A stretch of DNA of 64,000 bases from Streptomyces sp. NBC_00223 (lineage in GTDB: Bacteria; Actinomycetota; Actinomycetes; Streptomycetales; Streptomycetaceae), in assembly GCF_036199905.1 (NCBI RefSeq), contig NZ_CP108109.1:4711501-4775500 (forward strand), in the 5' to 3' direction. The notes under the pieces are model-generated. The model was not told the origin of the DNA and ran no database searches. It saw only the letters and a program-made list of their open reading frames with translations. The position numbers were made by a program, and so were the translations under genes. The first letter of the stretch is position 1, and each line of letters opens with the position of its first letter. This document shows positions 1 through 7,533 of the stretch, one piece after another.

Positions 1-521
1 GTGCGTCCGGTCTGTCGGGTGACGTACCTCGTGGTCCCCTCGGCGATCGGCGCGCGTTGTTCCAGGCGCGGTGCCTTGTCGACCACGTCCGGTGGGAACC
101 ACGCTTCGACGTAGCTGTGCGGCGTGCCGTCTGGCAGCTGCATCAGCCGTGCGCGACGCAGCGCGGTCATGCCTTCGGGCAGGCCGAGCGCGGTGGCGAT
201 GTGAGCGGGCGGGATGGTGTGCTCGGGGTCGCCGATCCGCGTGAACGGCATGCCGCCGGTCACCCGTGCGCTGCCCGACTTCCTGTTGCCGGCGGGCCGC
301 CCGATCGCCGTCTCGGTCACGACGAAGCCGGCGCCCTGCCGCGCCTCGACCACGCCGTCATTGCGGAGTACGTCCATCGCCTTGACCACCGTTGCCCGCG
401 CCACCTGCCACTGCTCGGCGAGGTCTCGACCCGACGGGAGCGTCGCTCCGGGCGGAAACTCGCCGCTGGCCATGCGGACGCGTAGCGACTCTGCGATCTC
501 TTCGTACTTCAGTAGTGCCAT
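1..521 (-). CDS. GntR-family transcriptional regulator (3' end cut by window edge)
   Basis: This is a winged-helix repressor-type protein that reads leftward off the window. The start is ATG at 519-521, preceded by a GAGG ribosome binding site. Residues 1-70 form the GntR DNA-binding domain, with the typical pattern YEEIAESLR, LPSGRDLAEQW, ARATVVKAMDVL and QGAGFVV. From about residue 85 the sequence (IATALGLPEG, LRRARLMQLPDG) matches the start of a UTRA-type ligand-binding domain, so it belongs to the HutC/YvoA branch. It is divergent from the methyltransferase gene across only 57 bp and so may control that promoter. It lies on the element side of the tRNA-fragment boundary at 3506, and GntR regulators are common on actinomycete integrative elements. 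The ligand is unknown. Confidence 0.85.
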   Translation of the reverse strand, partial: MALLKYEEIAESLRVRMASGEFPPGATLPSGRDLAEQWQVARATVVKAMDVLRNDGVVEARQGAGFVVTETAIGRPAGNRKSGSARVTGGMPFTRIGDPEHTIPPAHIATALGLPEGMTALRRARLMQLPDGTPHSYVEAWFPPDVVDKAPRLEQRAPIAEGTTRYVTRQTGR

Positions 522-578
522 GGCTCCTCGTGAGGTCGTGGGCTGGACTGGTCCACCGGTGCAGAGGATACTGCCGTC

Positions 579-1388
579 ATGTCGTCCCCCGAGCTGGCGC
601 CCGAGGTCATCACCTTCTACACCCACGTCTTCGACGAAGGGAGCCGACTGACCTCTTCCGCCGATGGGCGGCTGGAACTGCTGCGCACGCAGGAGCTGTT
701 GCGCCGCTTCCTACCGAAGGCGCCCGCCCGCGTGCTCGATGTCGGTGGCGGTACCGGTGTGCACGCGCGGTGGTTGGTCGAGGACGGCTACGAGGTGGAC
801 CTCGTCGATCCCGTCGCCCGCCATGTCGAGCAGGCACGCCACGTCTGTGCGGCCTCCATCGGGGACGCGCGCAGCCTCGCCTCCGAGGACGCCTCGTACG
901 ACGTGGTGACTCTGCTCGGCCCGTTGTACCACCTGCCCGACCGCGACGAACGGCTCCAGGCCCTCCGCGAGGTGGCCCGCGTGGCCCGCCCCGGCGGACT
1001 CGTCGCGGCGGCGGCCATCAACCGCTACGCCTCCGTCTTCGAACACACAGCACTGGCCCACCTTCACACCGAGCGTCTACGGAGGTCGATCGCGGACATC
1101 CTCGCCACCGCCACCTACGACGGCCGACGCGGCTTCACCGTCTCCTACTTCCATCGTGGGGAGGAGCTGGTCGCCGAGCTGGAGGCCGCGGGACTGCGCG
1201 ATGTCCAGGTCTTCGGCGTCGAAGGCCCCACTTGGTCGCTCCTCAAAGCCGTCGAGCAGAGCACCGGCGCCCCGCCGAGCGAGGAACTCTTCGAGTCCGC
1301 CCTGACCGCGGCCCGTCTGGCCGAGCCCTACCCTGAACTCCTCGCGGCCAGCTCCCACCTCCTGGCCATCGGCTACGCGGGCGAATGA
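579..1388 (+). CDS. Class I SAM-dependent methyltransferase
   Basis: This is a 269-residue protein with a Rossmann methyltransferase fold. SAM-binding motif I is VLDVGGGTG at residues 52-60, an acidic motif GDAR follows near 95, and DASYDVVTLLGPLYHL near 104-119 is the typical motif IV region of Methyltransf_11/25 proteins. The ATG at 579 has a GAGGA sequence about 10 bases upstream. It is divergently arranged with the GntR gene. The substrate cannot be told from sequence, and small-molecule methylation is the default reading for this family. It sits on the inferred integrated element rather than with the biosynthetic cluster further right. Confidence 0.85.
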   Translation: MSSPELAPEVITFYTHVFDEGSRLTSSADGRLELLRTQELLRRFLPKAPARVLDVGGGTGVHARWLVEDGYEVDLVDPVARHVEQARHVCAASIGDARSLASEDASYDVVTLLGPLYHLPDRDERLQALREVARVARPGGLVAAAAINRYASVFEHTALAHLHTERLRRSIADILATATYDGRRGFTVSYFHRGEELVAELEAAGLRDVQVFGVEGPTWSLLKAVEQSTGAPPSEELFESALTAARLAEPYPELLAASSHLLAIGYAGE

Positions 1389-1545
1389 CCGGCCGGCACC
1401 CCTGCTCCTCCCGAGACCGCGGCGGCGATCCATCGCAGGTACGCCTCCGAAGCGGCGCCTACAGAAAATCGCCCGGGTGACCGCAGGAGGCGGCGTACGA
1501 TCCGTCAAAGCCTTGCGAGGGGCGGCTACAGCGGGGGCATGGACA

Positions 1546-3294
1546 ATGGCGCTGGCGCACGAGTGGCACGACGGGACGATCGCCGCACTGAAGATGGCCC
1601 TTGACGAGGGTCTGGATCAGCACGAGACGGCTGCGCGCATGATCGCGCTACTCGGACCCGAACCGCAGGCGCACGCCGCCTCCGTCGTTCGAGCGTTGCA
1701 GTACCACCCAGTGCCACGACCGCATCTCAAGGATCCGGGTTCGCGAATCTACGCTCCGATGTTCGAGATCGGTGGAAGCTGCCATCCTGAGCCGCTGGGT
1801 GAGGCGACGGAGGAAACGCTCTCGGCCTGGGCGGACGCCCTTGATCTTCTTGCCGCATACCCGCTGGTGGTCGCACGGCTCGCGGATCTGCTGTGGTTGC
1901 GCCGGTTTGGTACCAAGCCGTACGTGTACGCCCAGGCCGCACAGCAGGCTCTGCGCGCACTGTGGGCCTACCCGAGTATCGCGGAAGTGTATCGAGCAGA
2001 CTGTCTGACTCGTGCGCTTGACATCACCGCCGAGGCGGGGATGAAGAAGCATACTGTCGAGACCGTTGGAGAGCTCGTTTCAGCGGCGAAGCAAGTCCTG
2101 GTGAATCCCGAACCGATGCCGGGACCGTGCCTGCGGCTACTGACCCGGTTGGCCGCGCTTTCGGCCAAGCAACGTCCCGTGGAGCTGGCTGGCCTCCTAG
2201 ACGCCGCCGGTACTGCGTTCAGCGCGGATCCCTTCAACCTCGATGCGGTCATGCAGTTGCGCCTGCAGTTGGCAGGGGCAGATCCCGAGGCGCGCCGGAC
2301 CGTCGCCACCGACATCGTGGAGTTGTGGGAGCGGGCAGCGGAAGACGCCGCCGCGCCGCTGGTCGCGATTCGCCACCTTGAGCAGGCCCTGGCGGTGGCG
2401 CGCACCGTGGGTCTACGCGAGGACACGCAGCGCCTGCTGGTGCGCTTGCAGGAAATTAGCCGCGGCGACCAGGGTCTCGTCGAGTTCTCCGCAGAGGTAA
2501 ACCTTCCGTCCGAGCACGTTGAGGCGTTCATTGGCCAGTTCCTCGCGGGAGACGATCCACGCGCATGGCTCGCCAGGTTCGGCAGCTACTGCCCTGTCCA
2601 GGCCGATCGCGATGCAGTCGCCGAGCAGGTGCGCGCCGCGATGCGCGAATCGCCGATTTACTATCTGACCACGCTCGTCAAGCTCAACGTGCAGGGACTG
2701 CCCGTCAAGATCCTCTCCGGAGACGACGCTCGCTTCGCCCAGGCTGTCATCGATCACGACACGCGCGGCATCACGTTTTGGGGCGTGTTCGCAGCCGAGA
2801 TCCTCGGCCGGATCCTGGCCGACCCCCGGACGACGCCGGAAGCGATTGCTGGCTTCCTGACCGAGGGTATATTCGACGAACAGGTCTCCGACGGCCTGGT
2901 GCGCGCCTTCGGCCACTTTGCCGCAGGCTGGTATGAAGAGGCACTCCTGTGCGCCGTTCCGCGCCTGGAAACGGCGCTTCGGTCAGCGTCGATGGAACTG
3001 GGCTTGGTCGTCTACACGGAACCGGCCGCCGCGCGAAACGGCCTGGGAACCTTCGTCGGCCTCGGCGAATTGCTTGCCGGACTCAAGGGGCTTACACCGG
3101 ATGCCGAGCGGGCCTACCTTACGCTGCTGCTGTCGGACCCGTTGAGCCTGAACCTGCGCAACAGTGCGCTGCACGGTCTCATGCAGCAGGTATCCAAGCA
3201 GGACGCCGCGCTCGCGCTGCACGCTGCCGCCACTGTCGCCTTGTGGCACAGGACCACCACCAACGAGGGCGGCGCGAGCCCAGCAGAGAGCTGA
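1546..3294 (+). CDS. DUF4209-type protein with C-terminal HEPN-like RNxxxHG motif
   Basis: This is a largely helical protein of about 582 residues. Near its C-terminus, at 3157-3177, is RNSALHG, preceded by LSDPLSLNL. This matches the RNxxxHG signature of DUF4209 proteins, a branch of the HEPN superfamily in which the R-H pair is often an RNase active site. The long N-terminal part has no motif I can name and resembles the helical domain usually found ahead of DUF4209. I place the start at ATG 1546, after a weak GGGG; an in-frame GTG at 1477 would add 23 residues. It is the last gene before the tRNA fragment at 3506, so it is probable cargo of the integrated element. A defence or abortive-infection role is possible but unproven. 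Confidence 0.7.
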   Translation: MALAHEWHDGTIAALKMALDEGLDQHETAARMIALLGPEPQAHAASVVRALQYHPVPRPHLKDPGSRIYAPMFEIGGSCHPEPLGEATEETLSAWADALDLLAAYPLVVARLADLLWLRRFGTKPYVYAQAAQQALRALWAYPSIAEVYRADCLTRALDITAEAGMKKHTVETVGELVSAAKQVLVNPEPMPGPCLRLLTRLAALSAKQRPVELAGLLDAAGTAFSADPFNLDAVMQLRLQLAGADPEARRTVATDIVELWERAAEDAAAPLVAIRHLEQALAVARTVGLREDTQRLLVRLQEISRGDQGLVEFSAEVNLPSEHVEAFIGQFLAGDDPRAWLARFGSYCPVQADRDAVAEQVRAAMRESPIYYLTTLVKLNVQGLPVKILSGDDARFAQAVIDHDTRGITFWGVFAAEILGRILADPRTTPEAIAGFLTEGIFDEQVSDGLVRAFGHFAAGWYEEALLCAVPRLETALRSASMELGLVVYTEPAAARNGLGTFVGLGELLAGLKGLTPDAERAYLTLLLSDPLSLNLRNSALHGLMQQVSKQDAALALHAAATVALWHRTTTNEGGASPAES

Positions 3295-3505
3295 CTATTT
3301 TCCCCGCGGCACCGAGGCATTGGTGGTGCCTACAGGCGGCCGGGAGCGGTAGCAGGTCGCCCCAATCGATGGGGCAGCGAGCACGGATTCAGCACACATG
3401 GGGCCGGAAGCCCGTGCGCACCACTGGCAAGAGGCGAGCACCATTTCCGCTGGTCAGCGGTGCGATTGTTGCGTCTCCGCAGGTCAGCCACCCACCCCGG
3501 AAGAT

Positions 3506-3547
3506 CTTGTAAAGCGTAGGTCGTCGGTTCGAACCCGACAGGGGGCT
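3506..3547 (+). other. 3' half of tRNA-Thr(TGT): attachment-site remnant of an integrated element
   Basis: From 3506 the sequence reads as the anticodon loop CTTGTAA (anticodon TGT), the 3' anticodon strand, a short variable loop, a perfect T arm (GTCGG, loop TTCGAAC, CCGAC at 3523-3539) and the acceptor strand AGGGGGC at 3540-3546. The bases upstream of 3506 do not pair with the anticodon strand, so the 5' half of the tRNA is absent. Breakpoints in the anticodon loop are characteristic of tyrosine-recombinase integration into tRNA genes. A 3' fragment followed by a tRNA-type terminator means the integrated element lies to the left and the original chromosome to the right. Confidence 0.75.
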
Positions 3548-3553
3548 CTCCTG

Positions 3554-3588
3554 AACCCCAGCCCAGACGGTGTCTGAGCTGGGGTTTT
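3554..3588 (+). terminator. Rho-independent terminator after the tRNA fragment
   Basis: The inverted repeat AACCCCAGCCCAGAC / GTCTGAGCTGGGGTT forms a 15-bp stem with one mismatch and a three-base loop, followed by TTTT. It lies 6 bp after the tRNA acceptor end, so it is probably the original terminator of the intact tRNA-Thr gene. Confidence 0.8.
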
Positions 3589-3771
3589 CCTGTCAGTGGA
3601 TACGGCGGCGTCGGCGGGCACGGGGCCGCCTTGGTGTCGGCGGGTCTCGATTCTGGTCTCAGTGGAGGATGCCGGTCTGCCGAGAGCGTCCACGAGCGGC
3701 CGCAGGTCCCGGGTGGCAGGTCACCGTTAGTGTGGGAGACCGGTCGGCTCGTCCTCGGGAGGCACGGCAGC

Positions 3772-4320
3772 ATGGACCCGCAGCACTTCGCACTCCTCGA
3801 AGAGGCCCGCAGGAGTCTGCCGGAGGGGTTCAAGGCAGAGATCTCGGGCGACAGCATCGTCATGATGGTCGGCCCCTCCGGTATCCATCAGCGCAATCTC
3901 CTGGTGGTCAGGCGCCAGTTCGACGCGCACAGCCCGGGTGACCTGGTGCCGAGCGAGAACACCGACCTCGTCTCTCCCGGCGTGGGCAAGAGCCGTAATC
4001 CTGACCTGACGTACCTGCCGGCTGACGTCCTGGAGACCACGGACAACCAGGTCCCGGCGGAGACCGCGGTCATCGCTGTCGAGTTGGTCTCGCCCTCGAA
4101 CCCCGAGAACGACTGGGTGGGCAAGGTCAGGGACTACCCCATCATGGGAATCCCGCTGTACCTGGTGGTCGATGCCAGGCTGAAGACCGTCACTCTCTTC
4201 AGCCTCCCCGACGGCAGGAAGTATCACCGCCGCGAGGACGCCGACTTCGGTGAAAAGCTGAGCATCCCCCAGCCGTTCGACTTCGACTTGGACACCGCGG
4301 CGCTGCTGCCCTACTCCTGA
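3772..4320 (+). CDS. Uma2-family (PD-(D/E)XK-like) protein
   Basis: This is a 182-residue protein. The ATG at 3772 has GGAGG 9 bases upstream, and a longer in-frame start at 3631 lacks this support. The pattern NPDLTYLP near residue 80, then AVIAVELVSPSN and VGKVRDYPIMGIPLYLVVD, is the Uma2/DUF820 core, in which D, E and K align with PD-(D/E)XK nuclease residues. Streptomyces genomes carry many Uma2 copies of unknown role. The gene stands alone with a terminator at 4377-4398. It is the first protein gene on the chromosomal side of the tRNA-fragment junction. Confidence 0.85.
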   Translation: MDPQHFALLEEARRSLPEGFKAEISGDSIVMMVGPSGIHQRNLLVVRRQFDAHSPGDLVPSENTDLVSPGVGKSRNPDLTYLPADVLETTDNQVPAETAVIAVELVSPSNPENDWVGKVRDYPIMGIPLYLVVDARLKTVTLFSLPDGRKYHRREDADFGEKLSIPQPFDFDLDTAALLPYS

Positions 4321-4376
4321 GTGTCTCGTCCGCTCCGAGGAGGTGCGCGCGGAGGAGTCTGCCCGTTCAGGGCCGG

Positions 4377-4398
4377 CCCCGGCCTTGAACGGCCGGGG
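4377..4398 (+). terminator. Hairpin terminator after the Uma2 gene
   Basis: CCCCGGCC, loop TTGAAC, GGCCGGGG forms a perfect 8-bp GC stem about 57 bp after the Uma2 stop codon. It has no U-run, as is common for high-GC actinomycete terminators. Confidence 0.55.
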
Positions 4399-4483
4399 GA
4401 GCCGCATTGCGCGGGCCGCTGGTCGAGGGGGCAGGGACGGTCGTGACCTGAGCGGGCCGCGATGAGAGTGGATGCTGCGGGCC

Positions 4484-5485
4484 CTACATCAGGTCGCTGA
4501 TGACCGGGTGGTCCGTGGACAGGGGGCAGGCGAAGACGCGCATGGTTTCCTGCTTCCCGAGGCTGACATGGGTTGCCTGTTGGCGGCGAAGCTGGGCGGT
4601 CGGACTCCCTTCGAGGAAGGCAACAGGCGCCCAGCTTTCCGTGCCGCCGTCCCATTCGATGCTGGCGATCGCCGCCACGAAGCGCATCGCGCTGCCGCAC
4701 GTTCCGCACCGCACCGGCCCGTCGTAGCCGTGGTAGTTCCAGGGCTCATGGCCACCCAGTTTCCAGCCCGGGGCTGTTGAGAGATCCCAGGAGTAGCGGG
4801 GTTCCCCATCCTCGGGCCACTCCGGGTCCGCGAAGGTCGCCTGCTCCCACTCCTCGACCCTGGCTTCGAACTCCTCTCCCAGGACGCCCGGATGGGGGTA
4901 CTCGGTCACTGGCTCCGGCCGCAGCAGGCACGGGGTGGGCAGATAGCCGGGCTCGCCGACGGCCACCGGCTCGGGCGGCGTCAGGAACCGGTCGCCCAGG
5001 TCGCCCGTGTTGCGGTAGCGGATCTGGACCCACGGTCCGGCGATTCCGTTGTAGGGCACCGTCGGATCGTCGTAGAAGTGCTGAAACGGACACCACAGGA
5101 TCTGGAGGACATCCATGCCCTCCGGAAACCCGTCATACCAGGGCACGTCACGCGCGAACACCTGCAGGACGGGCAGCAAGGGCCATGACGTGTCCGGTGG
5201 AATCCCGTCCCAGGTGATCTCGCCGTGGTAAGCGAACACCGTCGATCGCTCGCCCCGGACGTTGACGGGGCGGTGCGGCGGACCGTGCCTCGGGTGACGG
5301 CCGCCCGGGCAGGTCGGCCATGCCTCGTTTTCCGGCCAGGCCGGCGGTCCTCCCACGGAGCTTTCACGTGGGCCGGGATTCGCCGGTACAGGGTGCAGCC
5401 GAACCGTTGTCCTCGCGTGGGCGGCCAGTTCGGGAAAGACCGAGGTGACGTCCATCGACCGTGGCGGTGTGACGGCGTCGTTCAT
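4484..5485 (-). CDS. DUF1963 (YwqG-like) family protein
   Basis: This is a protein of about 333 residues if started at ATG 5483-5485, which follows a GGGAGC element. An upstream in-frame start would add 40 residues of arginine-rich sequence that looks non-coding. The protein shows the DUF1963 pattern: a GG-PP-WP segment near the N-terminus, aromatic-rich repeats such as LQILWCPFQHF, a CGTCG knuckle in the C-terminal third and a closing RVFACPLSTDH. The family has no established biochemical function. It is commonly scattered in actinomycete genomes and sometimes sits near toxin-immunity loci. No operon partner is apparent, and it is transcribed in the same direction as the SDR gene upstream. 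Confidence 0.75.
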   Translation of the reverse strand: MNDAVTPPRSMDVTSVFPELAAHARTTVRLHPVPANPGPRESSVGGPPAWPENEAWPTCPGGRHPRHGPPHRPVNVRGERSTVFAYHGEITWDGIPPDTSWPLLPVLQVFARDVPWYDGFPEGMDVLQILWCPFQHFYDDPTVPYNGIAGPWVQIRYRNTGDLGDRFLTPPEPVAVGEPGYLPTPCLLRPEPVTEYPHPGVLGEEFEARVEEWEQATFADPEWPEDGEPRYSWDLSTAPGWKLGGHEPWNYHGYDGPVRCGTCGSAMRFVAAIASIEWDGGTESWAPVAFLEGSPTAQLRRQQATHVSLGKQETMRVFACPLSTDHPVISDLM

Positions 5486-5630
5486 CGCCGCCGGCTCCCC
5501 GCGCCGCCGGCAGGCAGACCATCGGACTGCCCTGGCGTCTCGACTCGGCACGCGGCCATTTCCTTGATCACAGGCGGCATCGTACGGTTGCCCGTCCATC
5601 CGCAACAGCGAGCCTGCGGCTTCCAGGACT

Positions 5631-6356
5631 TCACCAGTCCAGGGTTTCGCGGCCGTGGAAGAAGCCGCCGGTGGGCCCGTCGTCGGGTAGCAGGCTGAGC
5701 CACAGCATCTCCTCGGCGGCCTCTGCGGCGGTATAGCGAGAGGTGCCGTAGCTCATACGGGTCTCGACCGTGCCCGGTGATGCGGAGTTGACGAGGATGT
5801 TCTCGCCTCGGGTCTCGGCTGCGAAGATCCGGGTGAGCTCGTTCACGGCGGTCTTGGAGACACGGTAGGCGGCGCTACCCGGATCGTGGGTCCCGGCCAG
5901 GCTGCCCATGTGACTGCTGACGTTCGTGATCCGCCCGTATCCGCCCTTGCGCATGAGCCGGACGGCCTGTTTGCAGCACCGCCAGGTGCCCAGCACATTG
6001 ACGTCCAGGGTGGCCGCGACGGTTTCGATGTCGGCCTGCGAGGGTTTCTGACCGCGATCGATGGCAATGGCAGCGTTGTTGATCAGTACATCCAGCCGGC
6101 CGTATTCCCGTTCGATGTCGGAGAACAGACGATTGACGCTGGCGGGAGCGACGATGTCCAGTTCGCCGGGGCGGACATGCACGTTGTCGTCCATCAACGT
6201 GGCAACGGCGGCCTCGGCGTCGGAAAGGCGGCGTGCGGTGAGGACGACGGTCAGGCCCTGATGGGCGAGCTTGGAGGCCAGGGCGTACCCCAGGCCGCGG
6301 TTTGCTCCGGTGACGACGGCGATACGGGGCCGGGGGTTGGGGGTGGTCTCCACCAC
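5631..6356 (-). CDS. Short-chain dehydrogenase/reductase
   Basis: This is a 241-residue classical SDR. The cofactor motif TGANRGLG is at residues 17-24, the NNA motif (VLINNAAIA) is near 90, the catalytic Ser lies in NVSSHMGSLAG near 145, and YRVSK near 163 supplies the Tyr-Lys pair. The cap near the C-terminus (ASPGTVETRMS) follows the usual PG motif. The start is a GTG and an adjacent second GTG could also be used. No cofactor preference can be fixed with certainty, but the arginine after the glycine motif region favours NADP(H). The substrate is unknown and the gene appears monocistronic. Confidence 0.9.
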   Translation of the reverse strand: MVETTPNPRPRIAVVTGANRGLGYALASKLAHQGLTVVLTARRLSDAEAAVATLMDDNVHVRPGELDIVAPASVNRLFSDIEREYGRLDVLINNAAIAIDRGQKPSQADIETVAATLDVNVLGTWRCCKQAVRLMRKGGYGRITNVSSHMGSLAGTHDPGSAAYRVSKTAVNELTRIFAAETRGENILVNSASPGTVETRMSYGTSRYTAAEAAEEMLWLSLLPDDGPTGGFFHGRETLDW

Positions 6357-6550
6357 CTCATGCGATCAGATCGCGCACGTGCTCGTCCACCACGCGTGGC
6401 GCGGGTGGGGAACGGTCGTGTGTCAACCGCCCTGCTGAACCACGGCCTTTGAACTCCGGTCAACAGGGTGAGGGGGATCGGAGCCGGCACGGGGAGCCGT
6501 CGCTCCCGTTAGGCTGCGGCAGCATTCGCTGTATCGCCGCCGGAGGGGTC

Positions 6551-6793
6551 GTGGACATCGCATCCGCCCAGAGGCTCGCCTGGGAGAACAAGAGCCTCAA
6601 GGGGTTCAACACCACGGATACGGCTTTGGAGTTCGGGCTCCTGACCGCTGAGGTCGGCGAGGCGTTCACTGCCTGGCGAAAGGGTCTGCCCGACCTCGGG
6701 GAGGAACTGGCCGACGTGCTGCTCTACGTCGTGGCCCTGGCGGAGATGAACGGCGTGGACCTCGACTCCGAAGTCGCCCGGAAGATCGTGTAG
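6551..6793 (+). CDS. MazG-like nucleotide pyrophosphohydrolase domain protein
   Basis: This is a short protein of 80 residues starting at GTG 6551, which follows GGAGGGGTC. It contains the all-alpha NTP pyrophosphatase metal-binding pattern ExxE...ExxD: LLTAEVGEAF, then ELADVLLYVVAL. This is the minimal MazG/dUTPase-like core, half the size of full MazG, so it probably acts as an oligomer. The likely role is hydrolysis of a non-canonical NTP to NMP and PPi. Its 3' end overlaps the 3' end of the convergent membrane-protein gene by about 70 bp. Confidence 0.75.
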   Translation: MDIASAQRLAWENKSLKGFNTTDTALEFGLLTAEVGEAFTAWRKGLPDLGEELADVLLYVVALAEMNGVDLDSEVARKIV

Positions 6794-7236
6794 CGGTAGC
6801 AGCGGACGGGGTAGGCGTCCGCGGATACGGTCTCCGTGGCGGGGGGCACCAGCCCCAACATGACCGTTGCCGTGTGGACGGCGCCCCCGGTCTGCCGCTG
6901 TGCCGGGCCGGCGCTCAGCAGCACTCCGCCGTGTGCCTGGGCCTGGTCGACGAGCGTGCCCTCGGTGAACTGCCCCCCGAAGGTGTGCCCCGGCGAGGTG
7001 AAGCCCACGGTCAGGTCTCGGCGCAGATCCTGGGCGAGTTCCGCGGCCTGTGCGTCGACGGCGGACGTGTCCGGAGCGTTGATCCTCTGACAGAGCAAGG
7101 CGCCGGCCACTCCCGTGGCTCCGGCGACGAGCGCGGTCAGCGTGAACAGCAGAACCCGCCGCCCGGCGCCGCGCTTCCGCACCTGCCCGGAACGGGACCG
7201 TCGGCTCGGCTGAGCCTCCACAGCGGGCGTCGTCAT
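6724..7236 (-). CDS. Membrane-anchored or exported protein of unknown function
   Basis: This is a 170-residue protein starting at ATG 7234-7236; an in-frame ATG 39 bases further upstream is an alternative. A basic N-terminus (RRSRSGQVRKRGAGRR) precedes one hydrophobic segment at about residues 28-50 (LLFTLTALVAGATGVAGALL), so the remaining 120 residues are probably extracytoplasmic. I do not recognise the domain. The tail overlaps the convergent MazG-like gene by about 70 bp. Confidence 0.65.
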   Translation of the reverse strand: MTTPAVEAQPSRRSRSGQVRKRGAGRRVLLFTLTALVAGATGVAGALLCQRINAPDTSAVDAQAAELAQDLRRDLTVGFTSPGHTFGGQFTEGTLVDQAQAHGGVLLSAGPAQRQTGGAVHTATVMLGLVPPATETVSADAYPVRCYRYTIFRATSESRSTPFISARATT

Positions 7237-7471
7237 GCTCTCTTTTCCCTGTCGTCGGGACGTCTCGAATGCCATGTCCTCATACTCGGCCGAGCGCCGG
7301 ACCCGTGCGCCCAGGCGCGTGGGCCGGGATATGGGCGGCCTGAGCGACGGGAGCCCCGGGACATTCACCGCCCCCGCCCCCGGCCGCCGCACCCACCCGC
7401 GACGATCCGGCAGTACGGCGCACCGCGGCGCGCACCACTGCGCGGCTCTCCGGCGGACGGGCGAGAACGGT

Positions 7472-7507
7472 CACCGCCGTCTCCGCGCTCACCGCCGTCT
7501 CCGCGCT
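7472..7507. repeat. Two tandem 18-bp repeats
   Basis: The unit CACCGCCGTCTCCGCGCT occurs twice back to back in the 297-bp intergenic region between the membrane protein and the ROK gene, with a partial third copy (CGCCGCG) after it. I see no other feature in this intergenic stretch. Confidence 0.7.
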
Positions 7508-7533
7508 CGCCGCGTGAGCCCGCCGGGCCCCGG

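Larger units (their letters stand above)
3295..3771. other. Non-coding stretch spanning the element-chromosome junction
   Basis: I find no convincing gene here. The stretch contains the 3' half of a tRNA (3506-3547) and a rho-independent terminator just after it. An apparent minus-strand reading frame through it gives a VGFEPTT peptide, a familiar artefact of translating tRNA T-arm sequence backwards. No integrase or excisionase gene is visible on this side of the junction. Confidence 0.6.

Noticed and set aside
3506..3547. Complete tRNA gene
   Set aside because: The 5' half (acceptor, D arm and 5' anticodon strand) is missing upstream, so this is only a 3' fragment.
3295..3771. Integrase or excisionase at the element junction
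   Set aside because: No reading frame near the tRNA fragment has tyrosine-recombinase or small DNA-binding features. If present, they must lie at the unseen left end.
3330..3863. Minus-strand frame encoding a VGFEPTT-type peptide
   Set aside because: This peptide is the reverse translation of the tRNA T arm and is a known kind of false gene.
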